Source: Pseudodesulfovibrio senegalensis (GTDB lineage: Bacteria; Desulfobacterota; Desulfovibrionia; Desulfovibrionales; Desulfovibrionaceae). From it: DNA of 64,000 nt. Both the position numbers and the translations under genes were made by a program. How positions within the stretch are numbered: position 1 is the stretch's first letter; the number at the start of each line of letters is the position of its first letter. Positions 37,126 through 47,597 of this stretch are shown in pieces. Where the stretch lies: positions 682,001-746,000 of the forward strand of contig NZ_WAIE01000001.1 of assembly GCF_008830225.1 (NCBI RefSeq), given 5' to 3'. The notes below the pieces were generated by a model that saw only the letters and a program-made list of their open reading frames with translations, was not told the origin of the DNA and made no database searches.

Positions 37126-39765
37126 TCAGGCGTTTTTTGCGGGAGAGCCGGAAAAGAAACGCCTGCTGGCAAGGGTTATGATTGCCGGCATGCCCACCAG
37201 CGTGAGCATCCCGGAGAGCAACATGATGGACGAGAGCAGCAGGCTGGTCGTCCGGTAGGGTACGAGCGAGGACAGCAGCATGGGCAGAAAGCCTATGGCG
37301 ATGACCAGCACGTTGCGGCTGATGGCCCGCGCCGGCGCGTCGAACATCATGGGCACGGTTTCGCGCCACGAGCCGGTTTTTGCGTATATGGACCGGCTGC
37401 GCTCCACGAAATGGATGGCGAAGTCCACGGACATGCCCAGCGTGAGCACACCGAGAACGGCCACGGGCATGTCGTAGTCCTTGCCGATGATGCCGATAAA
37501 TCCGTAGATGAACGCGATGGTCAGGGTCAGCGGCACCATGCACAGCAGGCCCCACTTCAGGGAGCGGAACAGGAATACGGCCATGATCAGGACAATGCCG
37601 AAGCTGCCGAGAAAGGAGCGGAGCATGCCCTGCACCATCTGGTTCTGCCAGGCAACGTTGATGTATGTCAGGCCCGCCCAGCTGTGATTCATGGGCGCGG
37701 GCGGCGGGTTGTTCTCAAAATAATCGTCCACGAAGTTCTCCACGGACTCCATGACTTTATTGTCTCCGCTGGAGAGCTGGACAACGGCGCAGGCATGGCC
37801 GAAGTCCGGGGTCACGAAATGCCACAGGTCGTGGGGCCGGTGCCCCTGCTGGAACTGCATGTAGCATTCGCCCACGCTTTGCAGCTTGCCCGGCACGCGG
37901 TAGTTGGCCGTGGAGCCGTCCAGCATTTCCTGGTTGATCTTGCTGACCACGTCGGCCGGAGACACGGCCTTGCCCACCAGCCCCTCACGTTCCAGTTCCT
38001 GTTGCAGGCCGGAAAGATATTGCAACACGTCCGGGCGTTTGAAGGTTTTGAGGCGTTCCTGTTCAAGGCTGAAGAAGCTCTTGAGTTCGTCATAGACATA
38101 GTAGTCGTCGTCGGACGACCGCTCTGCCCGTTCATCGGCCAGCGCAATGGCCGAATCCAGAAACGGTCTGTCCGGCTCCCCGGCCTCGGCCGTGTTCCAG
38201 ATGTCCCTGAGCAGCCGGTCCGCCAGCTTTTTGGCATTGGGTGCGTGGGGCGACATCTTTTGCGCGAATTCCATGAATCGGCTGGAGACATCCTGCCGGA
38301 ATTCCGGGCTGCTGGTGTTTGCCTCCTGTCCGTCCAGAATCAGGTAGGCCGGGTGCGTGCCCTTGAAGTGGGCGTTGAGCGCGGTGTCCGCTTTGCGGAT
38401 GGGGTGCTCGGGCGCAAACCATTTGACCGGGTTGTCGTTGATCTGGATTTGCGAAATGCCCCAGAACGATACGCACAGCAGGATCACCAGCCCGGCAACG
38501 ACGGGCTTTGCCTGCTTGTAGGCCGTGCGCCCTGTTGCCAGAAGCACCCTGCCCATGAGGGTGTGGCTGTCTTTTGCGTGCGCCTCGTAGCCGAAGTTGC
38601 GAAACGCGTTTTTGGGCAGGACCATGATGTAGGCGGGCACGAAGATGATGGTCAGCAGCCATGCAGCCATGATGCCGATGCCCACGAACACGCCGAAGAC
38701 CTGCACGGGCGGGATCGGGGTGAGCGCAAGGGAGAAGAAACCGGCCGCCGAAGTCAGCGAGGTGTAGAGCATGGGCATGAACAGGGTGTCCAATACCTCG
38801 CGTATGGTCTGCTTGCGTCCCTTTTCCGGGCTGTAGCAGTCAAAGAATTCCGAAAGGATGTGAATGCAGTCCACCACGGCTATGGACATGAGGAATACCG
38901 GGATCATGGAGCTCATGATGTGTACGTCGAAACCGAGGCCGATCATCAGCCCCATGGCCATGACCACCGAGAACGTGGCGATGAGCATGGGCAGGATGGT
39001 CAGGGACAGCTTGCGGAAGAAATAGAAGAGCAGCAGGAAAATGGTTCCCATGGCCAAAGGCGAGGCCACCATCATTTCCGTGAACATTTCCACGCCGATG
39101 GCGTCCTGCGCAACGGGCAGCCCGGTGATGTGGAACTGGTCTCTGCCGTTCAGGGTCGCGATCTTCTCATTGAGCGCCGTATATACGCGGTAGCTGAAGC
39201 GTTTGTCCGTGAGCGGCAGGTACAGGCACAGGGCCTTGCCGTCCTCGGAGGCCATGCGTCCGGCCAGCATGGGGTTGGCCATGATCTTTTCGCGCACGGC
39301 CAGCGCCTGTTCCCGTGTTTCGGGAGGGGCGGGCATGAGCCAGTCAAAGGCGATGGTCCCGGGCCCGGCCTGACTGATGTGCTCCACCAGCGATGGGGCG
39401 ATCATGTCCACTTCGATGACACCCTGTTCCCTGTCCGGATGGTCCGGGTCTTCCCAGCGCAAGGTCTTGGCAAATTGTGCCACCGTGTGAATGTTTTGCA
39501 GGGTTTGCGGAGTGAAGACTCCGTCCGGGTCGGTCTCGTTGACAATGCCCACCACCACGATTTCCGAAAGATCGAAGGTCTTTTTGGCCTGATTGTGAAA
39601 AAGGCGGGAGGCCTCGTTTTCCGGGAGCATGTGCTCGGGGTCCGTATCTATGTTCACCTGCGGGAAAAACGAACCCGTGATTGCGGTGGCCATCAGGATG
39701 AGCAGGATGGTGACCCAACTGCGGTGAATCGCGAAACCCACGAGGGCGTTTTTGATTGCTTTCAT
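37126..39765 (-). CDS. RND/MMPL-family transporter
   Basis: The 879-residue product is a proton-driven membrane transporter of the MMPL/HpnN type. It has one N-terminal helix (residues about 15-33), a large periplasmic domain, a five-helix bundle (about 230-390), a second N-helix of the repeat (about 425-445), another periplasmic domain and a second bundle (about 710-875). The duplicated halves and the absence of a membrane-fusion protein separate it from AcrB-type drug pumps. It is the first gene of the minus-strand envelope operon, followed after 63 bases by the LolA-like gene. Confidence 0.9.
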   Translation of the reverse strand: MKAIKNALVGFAIHRSWVTILLILMATAITGSFFPQVNIDTDPEHMLPENEASRLFHNQAKKTFDLSEIVVVGIVNETDPDGVFTPQTLQNIHTVAQFAKTLRWEDPDHPDREQGVIEVDMIAPSLVEHISQAGPGTIAFDWLMPAPPETREQALAVREKIMANPMLAGRMASEDGKALCLYLPLTDKRFSYRVYTALNEKIATLNGRDQFHITGLPVAQDAIGVEMFTEMMVASPLAMGTIFLLLFYFFRKLSLTILPMLIATFSVVMAMGLMIGLGFDVHIMSSMIPVFLMSIAVVDCIHILSEFFDCYSPEKGRKQTIREVLDTLFMPMLYTSLTSAAGFFSLALTPIPPVQVFGVFVGIGIMAAWLLTIIFVPAYIMVLPKNAFRNFGYEAHAKDSHTLMGRVLLATGRTAYKQAKPVVAGLVILLCVSFWGISQIQINDNPVKWFAPEHPIRKADTALNAHFKGTHPAYLILDGQEANTSSPEFRQDVSSRFMEFAQKMSPHAPNAKKLADRLLRDIWNTAEAGEPDRPFLDSAIALADERAERSSDDDYYVYDELKSFFSLEQERLKTFKRPDVLQYLSGLQQELEREGLVGKAVSPADVVSKINQEMLDGSTANYRVPGKLQSVGECYMQFQQGHRPHDLWHFVTPDFGHACAVVQLSSGDNKVMESVENFVDDYFENNPPPAPMNHSWAGLTYINVAWQNQMVQGMLRSFLGSFGIVLIMAVFLFRSLKWGLLCMVPLTLTIAFIYGFIGIIGKDYDMPVAVLGVLTLGMSVDFAIHFVERSRSIYAKTGSWRETVPMMFDAPARAISRNVLVIAIGFLPMLLSSLVPYRTTSLLLSSIMLLSGMLTLVGMPAIITLASRRFFSGSPAKNA

Positions 39766-39790
39766 TGTTTTCTCCGTATTTTCTGCTTTT

Positions 39791-39807
39791 GGTAAAGCTG
39801 CTAAACT
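39791..39807 (-). promoter_or_regulatory. Operator-like box in front of the RND operon
   Basis: GGTAAAGCTGCTAAACT (plus-strand 39791-39807) reads GTTTAGCAGCTTTACC on the minus strand and matches the boxes before marR and the activase gene. It lies just downstream of a TATATA element (39807-39812) that could be the -10, so a repressor bound here would cover the transcription start. The RND start codon is 26 bases further on. Confidence 0.6.
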
Positions 39808-39876
39808 ATATACTCAAAAAAAAGATGGTTCGCCTGACTTTTTTCCTCTTTCTGAGAGCGGATTACGCTTGATGGT

Positions 39877-39888
39877 TTAGCTTGTCAA
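39877..39888 (-). promoter_or_regulatory. Second MarR-type box upstream of the RND operon
   Basis: TTAGCTTGTCAA (plus strand) reads TTGACAAGCTAA on the minus strand and matches the SlyA consensus TTAGCAAGCTAA at ten of twelve positions. It contains a perfect -35 hexamer (TTGACA). It is 112 bases before the RND start codon. The -10 that would go with it is poor. Confidence 0.5.
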
Positions 39889-40024
39889 CAATAATTGTGT
39901 GAGGTGCGCGGCTGTTGTGGGTGCGCGAGATTTTATATTTTATTTTTTGATAACTGATTATTGGGTTTGTCTTGCAACCGAATGAACGGTCTTTTCGTGC
40001 TTGCGTGTTGTGGTTTATTTTAAT

Positions 40025-40047
40025 TTAGCTTCTTAATTTTAAGAAGC
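40025..40047 (-). terminator. Hairpin at the end of the hydrolase gene
   Basis: GCTTCTTAA (40028-40036) and TTAAGAAGC (40039-40047) form a perfect 9-bp, AT-rich inverted repeat that begins in the stop codon. The minus-strand sequence after it is TAAATTAAAATAA, not a T run. It is a weak terminator at best; the left part also resembles the MarR box. Confidence 0.4.
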
Positions 40048-41016
40048 GTATTCGTGCAGAAATGCCGTAGCGCGTTGTTCGGACCAGTATTGTCCGTCCG
40101 GGGCAAAGCGTACGAATCCGACGTGTCCGCCCGTGGCCGGTGTTTCCAGATGGAGATCGGGGTTGGCAAGGGCATGCTCCCGGGGAAAGCATGCCGGTGA
40201 AAGGAAGGGGTCGTTCAGGGCGTTCACCAGCAGGGTCGGCACGTTGATGTTTGGCAGGAACGCGAGGCAGGAACTCTGCGCATAGTAGTCTTCGGCATCG
40301 CGGAATCCGTGCATGGGTGCGGTGTAGCGGTCGTCAAATTCGCGGAAGGTGATCATGGCGTCGAGGCCGCTCAGGTCCAGCCGCCCCGGGAACTGTTCGT
40401 TTTTTACCCGGACACGCCGTCGCAGGTCGCGCATGAAGTATTCCATATAGATACGGCAGGAGGGGCGTTCCAGCATTGTGCTCGAGCCCGAAAGATCGCA
40501 GGGCACGGAAAAGGCCACGGCTCCGGCAACCTGTTCGGGAACGTTGTCCGGTGCTTCCCCGAGGTACTTGAGAGTCTGGTTGCCGCCCATGCTGAAGCCG
40601 ATGAGCGCGGCGCGGGCGTAGCCGCCCGTTTTCAGCACGTGGGTCAGCACGGTGTGCAGGTCGTCGGTCACGCCGCTGTGGTAGGTGCGCATGGTCAGGT
40701 TGGGTTCGCCGGAGCATCCCCGGAAGTTCAGGCACACGGCGTCCCAGCCCGCCTGGTTCAGGGCTTTGGCCATGCCCAGTGGATATTTTTTGCGCGAGTT
40801 GCCTTCCAGTCCGTGGGAAATCACGGCCACATGGTCTGTGGGATGCGGTGCCGCGTGGTGGTCGATGTCGATGAAGTCGTTGTCCGGCGTGGCGATGCGT
40901 TCCCGACGCGGTGCGGTCTGCGGCGTGGGACGCAGCAGGGTCGGATACAGGGTCTGGACGTGACCGTTGCCGAAGGGAAAGGGTGCGCGGTAGTCGGATG
41001 CGGGCAGTATGGGCAT
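40039..41016 (-). CDS. Alpha/beta hydrolase of the YheT family
   Basis: The 325-residue product has the alpha/beta-hydrolase pattern: HGLEGNS (residues about 68-74, oxyanion region), the nucleophile Ser142 in GFSMGG, an Asp in ALNDPF and the His in GGHVGF. The N-terminal PFGNGHVQTLYP is typical of the YheT/YMC2 group, putative esterases of unknown substrate. The start at 41016 has AGGAG upstream; the frame continues about 43 codons further without family character. Confidence 0.87.
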   Translation of the reverse strand: MPILPASDYRAPFPFGNGHVQTLYPTLLRPTPQTAPRRERIATPDNDFIDIDHHAAPHPTDHVAVISHGLEGNSRKKYPLGMAKALNQAGWDAVCLNFRGCSGEPNLTMRTYHSGVTDDLHTVLTHVLKTGGYARAALIGFSMGGNQTLKYLGEAPDNVPEQVAGAVAFSVPCDLSGSSTMLERPSCRIYMEYFMRDLRRRVRVKNEQFPGRLDLSGLDAMITFREFDDRYTAPMHGFRDAEDYYAQSSCLAFLPNINVPTLLVNALNDPFLSPACFPREHALANPDLHLETPATGGHVGFVRFAPDGQYWSEQRATAFLHEYAS

Positions 41017-41156
41017 GGTGGCTCCTGATTGTGTGCGGCTGATTCTGCACCGGCTCGCCTTGGCCGTCAATCGCGATTGCGTGAGTTTTGCGGGGCTATT
41101 GCGCGTTGCCCTGCGCGAGGCGAGCGTATAGGGTGACTGCAACAAGGAGGCCTGTC

Positions 41157-42362
41157 ATCGGACCCTATTCGAGAACCGATCTGGAAAATTACGCCGAGGT
41201 CCTGCTCTGGGGCGTTGGGCAGTCGCGCGGGCGCGAACTGCAAAAGGGCGACGTGGTGGTCATTCGCTACGACCACCAGGCCATAGCTCTGGTGGAGAGC
41301 CTGTATTCCCTGTGCATGGACCGGCATTTCCGGCCCGTGCCCGTTGCCAAGCCCACGCCGATCATGGAAGTGGAACGGTACCTCAATTCCAGTTTTGCCC
41401 AGCTGACCTTTCAGCAGCCGGGCCGCATGGAGCTTTTCCAGGCCGCAGCCGGGTGCGTGAATCTGCTGGCTCCTGAGGATCTGGTGCACTTGCAGACCGT
41501 GGACCCGCACATCATTGCCGAGGCCAACCGGGCCGAACAGCCGCTCAGGCGCATGTTGGGGCGACGCAGGCAGTCGGGCGCGCTGGGCTGGACCATGGGC
41601 CTGTATCCCACCGAGGCACTGGCGCAGGCTTCGGGCATGAGCTTTGATGAATATGCGAAAAAGCTGCACCGCGCCTGCTGGCTGAACATGCCCGATCCCG
41701 TACGGGAGTGGCGGCGCATGCAGCGGGAGCTGCACGAATTGTGTTCATGGCTGGGAACCATGAACATCCGGTCCTTCAAGGTGGAGGGCGAACATCTTGA
41801 CCTGCGGGTTCCGGTGGGCAGCAACAGGCGATTCAGAGCCCTGACCGGGTCCAATATTCCGGGCAGCGAACTATATGTGTCGCCGGACTGCCGGGGCGTT
41901 GAGGGCGTTTTTTACGCCAACCAGCCCAGTCTGCGCAACGGGCATCTGGTACATAACGTGACCCTTGAGTTTTTTGACGGCGTGACCACGCGCGTGGATG
42001 CGGACCGCGGGCTGGTTTTCCTGCAACGCCAGCTGTACACGGACGCGGGTGCGCGCAGGGTGGGTGAATTTTCGCTTACGGATCGTCGTTATTCGCGGGT
42101 GGACAGTTTCATGGCCCATACGCTGCTCGACGAAAACGTGGGTGGGGAATACGGCAACTGCCACATCGCGTTGGGCGGTTCCCTGGTGGAGTGCTTTGAC
42201 GGGCCGCCCGAGGTTTTGACCCCGGAGCTGGAGGCTTCGCTCGGGTTCAATGTTTCGGACATCCACTGGGACATGGTCAACACCGAGCCGAAACGGGTCA
42301 CGGCCATGCTGGCAGACGGCAAGCCCCGCCTCGTTTATGAAAATGGTGAGTTCAAGGTCTGA
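41157..42362 (+). CDS. M29-family metallo-aminopeptidase (AmpS/PepS-like), apparent AUC start
   Basis: The 401-residue product fits the thermophilic metallo-aminopeptidase family M29: an N-terminal domain (YAEVLLWGVG) and a C-terminal metal-binding region with VTLEFFDG, DSFMAHTLLDENVGGE and CHIALGG. Such enzymes remove N-terminal residues from peptides. A strong AAGGAGG (41144-41150) is followed at the right distance by ATC (41157), where the family's N-terminus begins; no ATG or GTG is there. In-frame GTG 41133 is upstream of the ribosome site. The start is therefore uncertain: either a rare AUC start or a changed base. Confidence 0.85.
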   Translation: MGPYSRTDLENYAEVLLWGVGQSRGRELQKGDVVVIRYDHQAIALVESLYSLCMDRHFRPVPVAKPTPIMEVERYLNSSFAQLTFQQPGRMELFQAAAGCVNLLAPEDLVHLQTVDPHIIAEANRAEQPLRRMLGRRRQSGALGWTMGLYPTEALAQASGMSFDEYAKKLHRACWLNMPDPVREWRRMQRELHELCSWLGTMNIRSFKVEGEHLDLRVPVGSNRRFRALTGSNIPGSELYVSPDCRGVEGVFYANQPSLRNGHLVHNVTLEFFDGVTTRVDADRGLVFLQRQLYTDAGARRVGEFSLTDRRYSRVDSFMAHTLLDENVGGEYGNCHIALGGSLVECFDGPPEVLTPELEASLGFNVSDIHWDMVNTEPKRVTAMLADGKPRLVYENGEFKV

Positions 42363-42391
42363 TTTCTCCCGCAAAAGGGGCGATTTGCCTG

Positions 42392-42419
42392 TTGACAACC
42401 GCACACCGATGCTTACTTG
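42392..42419 (+). promoter_or_regulatory. Possible promoter before grpE
   Basis: TTGACA (42392-42397) is a perfect -35; TACTTG (42414-42419) at a 16-base spacing is a weak -10. The predicted leader is about 50 bases. No CIRCE-type inverted repeat was seen in front of grpE, so HrcA control is not evident here. Confidence 0.4.
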
Positions 42420-42480
42420 TGTCTGCAATGCGCTTCTTTGTTGCGCGCGAAAGCCGAAATTCATTTGAGGACGGATACAT

Positions 42481-43080
42481 ATGCCCAAGGAAAAAGGAAC
42501 GGACATCCCCATCAACGGGGTTGATCAGGACGATGTGAAACAGGAAGAGGAAAATTGCGCTTCGGCCGAGAATGCCGACGAGCTGTCCCTTTCCGAAGAG
42601 GAACTCACCGCTCTGTGCCGGGAGCACGTCTGCCCGGAATGCGACGTGATGCAAAAGGCCGAACAGGAACGCCTGCGCGCATTGGCCGACACCGAGAACG
42701 TCAAGAAACGGCTGCTGCGCGAAGCCGAGGAAATGAAGCGGTATGCCGGTGATTCCATACTGGGAGACCTGTTGCCCGTGCTGGACAATCTCGACCTTGC
42801 GCTGGCCCATGCCGACCACGCCGACGAAGCGTGCAAGAATTTCGTCATGGGCGTGGACATGACCAGGAAAATATTCCTGGACACGCTCAAGAACCACGGG
42901 CTGGAGTCTGTTGAAGCGGTGCCAGGCACAGAGTTCAATCCCGAGTTCCATGAGGCCGTGGGAATGGCTTCGGAAGATGATCTGGATGACAATGCCGTGG
43001 CCCAGATCGTTCAGGCCGGATACGTGCTCAAGGGACGTCTGTTGCGCCCTGCAAAGGTCATGGTCAACAAGAAGTCCTGA
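42481..43080 (+). CDS. grpE: Nucleotide exchange factor GrpE
   Basis: Promotes ADP release from DnaK. The 199-residue product has the acidic N-terminal region, a long coiled coil (about residues 55-110, EQERLRALADTENVKKR) and the C-terminal beta domain (VEAVPGTEFNPEFHEAVG, YVLKGRLLRPAKVMV). The N-terminal region contains a compact cysteine set, Cys46, Cys51 and Cys54 (ALCREHVCPEC), not seen in E. coli GrpE. GAGGA lies upstream of the ATG. dnaK follows after 112 bases. Confidence 0.96.
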   Translation: MPKEKGTDIPINGVDQDDVKQEEENCASAENADELSLSEEELTALCREHVCPECDVMQKAEQERLRALADTENVKKRLLREAEEMKRYAGDSILGDLLPVLDNLDLALAHADHADEACKNFVMGVDMTRKIFLDTLKNHGLESVEAVPGTEFNPEFHEAVGMASEDDLDDNAVAQIVQAGYVLKGRLLRPAKVMVNKKS

Positions 43081-43192
43081 AAAAAAGAGCGGAATCGTCT
43101 TTACAAGCGAAACTGAGTGCTTAATTGAGAACCAGTGTTCGCCGAAATCAACAATAAATTACGATATCAATAGAATATGAGGAGGAACCGCA

Positions 43193-45112
<1,920 letters not shown>

Positions 45113-45149
45113 CCGGCTTGCAAACTCGGACCAAGCCACGTATAGCAAT

Positions 45150-45181
45150 ACCCGGCTCGCAATATGCGGGCCGGGTTTTTT
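45150..45181 (+). terminator. Intrinsic terminator after dnaK
   Basis: ACCCGGCTCGC (45150-45160) pairs with GCGGGCCGGGT (45166-45176) with one U-G wobble, followed by six T. It lies about 37 bases past the dnaK stop and 39 bases before the next start codon. Confidence 0.88.
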
Positions 45182-45219
45182 CTGCGCTTTCCGGCAATGG
45201 AGAATACGGAACCGTCATC

Positions 45220-47262
45220 ATGAATAACACACGTTTCGGACACACGGTCCGACTGAGTCTCGCGGCCCTTACCCTGCTTGCCGCCGTTGCGCTTTTCGGC
45301 TGTACGGCCGGAATGTCTTCGTGGACCCAACGGGCCATGAAGAGCGCGGACATGCTGTCCACGGCCGACCTCATGGTCGAGGCCGACAAGGCTTGGGCGG
45401 AAAAGGAATATCAGGCCGCCGAGCTGTATTACGGCAATGCGCTGGACAGGCAGGACCTTTCCGCGCCCTTGCGTACGCTTGCCCAGAGCCGGCTTGGCCT
45501 GAGCGCCTATCACAACGGCCATTACCATCAGGCCATGACCAGCCTGGAAAAGTGGGCCAACCTCGACATCAACGCGGTCAGCCGCTGGGACTGGCAGCAG
45601 GCCTATCTGGATACCGCCGATGCGCTTGGCAGGCACAAGCGGTTGGAGAATCACCGCGCGTGGGCTTTGGAGCAGACCGGTTTGCCGTGGCAGACCCGCC
45701 AGAACATGGCCCGGTGGTATTCGGATTATTACATGGCCGAACGGAATTGGGAAAAGGCCCTGAGCGTGCTGGACGCGTTCTATGCCAAGGCCCCGGACCG
45801 GATGGCGCGTGTGAACTTCGAACACGCCTACCTTGCCGGGCTCAAGGAATACGATCAGGGGCCGCTGTCCGCTTTGTCGCGGTATGTGACCGCTTCCAAC
45901 CGCTACACGTTCCCCTATGCCCTGGTTTCGTTCGAGCGCTCCCTGCGCGAGGCCGACGACAAGAAAAAATGGGGCGCTGTGTGGCGTAACATGCATGGCA
46001 TTGCGGCCAACGCCTCCCTTGAAGACCGCACCGGCCTGATCGAAACGCTTCAGGAACTGGAAGCTCGTTACGGGCTGCCGAGAATAGGCATCGCCCTTGC
46101 CCTGCCCATGACCGGCCCGTATGCCAAGGTGGGCACACGCATCCTGCGGGGCGCGGGGGTGGGCCAGTGGCGGCAGTCCGGCATCGGCGACGAAGTGGAT
46201 ATCCGGGTCATCAATACGGCTGCTCCGGGCTGGATCGAGCGTCTGGACGCTCTGCCTTCCCATTTTTCATTGGTGGGCGGCCCGTTGCGCGTGCAGGCAT
46301 TCAAGGATCTGCTTGCTTCGGACAAGTGTGACTCCATCCTCAAGAAGCGGGCGTTTTTCACTTTTTTGCCCGGCCTTGGCGAAAAGGAAGAGGGGCGCAT
46401 TGCGTGGCGTTTCTTCACCAGTCGCGAGGACGAGGTGCGCAGTCTGGTGCGTATGGCCGTGGACCGACTGGGTATCCGCGATTTCGCGGTGTTTTACCCG
46501 GAGGAAAAATTCGGTCGCGCCATGTCCAGAACGTTTTACAACGAGGCCGCGCCCCTTGGCGCGCATATTCGCGGTATGCAGTCATATCCCCCCCGGGAAC
46601 TGACCTCGTGGAACCGCCATATTGCCAAACTGCTCAATGTGCCTGACAACTTCAGCGAGAATAAGGAAGCACCGCTGCCCATTCCGGATTTCGGCGCGGT
46701 GTTCATTCCGGACGGCTGGAGCCAGGCCCAGAACCTGTTGCCCAACTTCTTTTTTTACGAAGCCGAGCAACTGGTGTTCCTCGGTCCGGGGCTGTGGAGC
46801 CGTGCATTGGACCGTGCAAAAGGCATTGAAGAACAGTATTACAAGCTGGCCATCTGCCCGGGCGCATGGTGGAGCGGCAGCGATGGTGCATTGGCCCTGC
46901 AGGACGCCCTGACCGAAGAGGGTCTGGGCCGGGCTGATTTCTGGGTTGCGCTCGGTTTTGATTTCGTCCGTTTCGCTTCCCGCATGGGGGTTCTGCCCTC
47001 GGGATGGACTGCGGACAAGGTCAATGAGCGCATCGCACACGCCCAGACAATGGATTTCAGCATGGCGGCCCTTTCCTGGGACGGCGAAGGCATGGCGAGT
47101 CAGGAGCTTTTCCTGTTCAGCCCCACGCGTCATGGCAAGACCGTGTGCAATGTGGAGACCATCAAGGCCCGTGTGGAAAAGGCCACGGCCCGGCGTTTGC
47201 GGCGTGCCGAGATTTACGAGGAACGCCAGGCCGAAGAGAAGGCTGCGGCATCGGCCCAATAG
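45220..47262 (+). CDS. LpoA-like lipoprotein (penicillin-binding protein activator family)
   Basis: The 680-residue product is a lipoprotein (lipobox ALFGC, Cys28). Residues about 40-320 form TPR-like helical repeats, and residues about 325-650 have a type I periplasmic-binding fold, seen as GIALALPMTGPYAKVG and DFAVFYPEEKFGRAM. This two-part architecture is that of LpoA, the outer-membrane activator of PBP1a. An alternative is a ligand-binding sensor lipoprotein. The start at ATG 45220 follows the dnaK terminator, while a longer frame would include the terminator. It precedes gatC by 30 bases. Confidence 0.82.
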   Translation: MNNTRFGHTVRLSLAALTLLAAVALFGCTAGMSSWTQRAMKSADMLSTADLMVEADKAWAEKEYQAAELYYGNALDRQDLSAPLRTLAQSRLGLSAYHNGHYHQAMTSLEKWANLDINAVSRWDWQQAYLDTADALGRHKRLENHRAWALEQTGLPWQTRQNMARWYSDYYMAERNWEKALSVLDAFYAKAPDRMARVNFEHAYLAGLKEYDQGPLSALSRYVTASNRYTFPYALVSFERSLREADDKKKWGAVWRNMHGIAANASLEDRTGLIETLQELEARYGLPRIGIALALPMTGPYAKVGTRILRGAGVGQWRQSGIGDEVDIRVINTAAPGWIERLDALPSHFSLVGGPLRVQAFKDLLASDKCDSILKKRAFFTFLPGLGEKEEGRIAWRFFTSREDEVRSLVRMAVDRLGIRDFAVFYPEEKFGRAMSRTFYNEAAPLGAHIRGMQSYPPRELTSWNRHIAKLLNVPDNFSENKEAPLPIPDFGAVFIPDGWSQAQNLLPNFFFYEAEQLVFLGPGLWSRALDRAKGIEEQYYKLAICPGAWWSGSDGALALQDALTEEGLGRADFWVALGFDFVRFASRMGVLPSGWTADKVNERIAHAQTMDFSMAALSWDGEGMASQELFLFSPTRHGKTVCNVETIKARVEKATARRLRRAEIYEERQAEEKAAASAQ

Positions 47263-47292
47263 CGTTTTTACGCATTCAAGGAGTTTGAATAT

Positions 47293-47577
47293 ATGAAAAT
47301 CAGTCCAGAGGAAGTTGCCAAGGTGGCCGGACTGGCCCGCCTTGACCTTTCCGATGATAAAATAGAGCTTTTTTCCGGACAGTTGGACGATATCCTGAAT
47401 TATATGGACAAGCTGGGTGAACTCGACACCAGCGACGTGGAGCCCATGTACAGCCCGGTGGAGCACACCACTGTGCTGCGGGCTGACGAACCGCGCAAGG
47501 ACTACTCGCGCGACGAGGTGCTTTCCAACGCCCCGGAACAGGACGGCGCGTTTTTCATCGTTCCCAGAATCGTTTAG
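47293..47577 (+). CDS. gatC: Aspartyl/glutamyl-tRNA amidotransferase subunit C
   Basis: Small subunit stabilising the GatCAB complex that amidates misacylated Glu-tRNA(Gln) and Asp-tRNA(Asn). The 94-residue product starts [22 protein letters not shown], the standard GatC opening, and ends with the family's [15 protein letters not shown]-type tail. AAGGAG lies upstream. gatA follows after 20 bases. Confidence 0.96.
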   Translation: MKISPEEVAKVAGLARLDLSDDKIELFSGQLDDILNYMDKLGELDTSDVEPMYSPVEHTTVLRADEPRKDYSRDEVLSNAPEQDGAFFIVPRIV

Positions 47578-47597
47578 TATCGCCACAAGGTTAATTC

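Noticed and set aside
40025-40036. TTAGCTTCTTAA at the end of the hydrolase gene as a fifth MarR operator
   Set aside because: It matches the consensus well but lies at a gene end within a hairpin and not in a promoter, so it is probably incidental.
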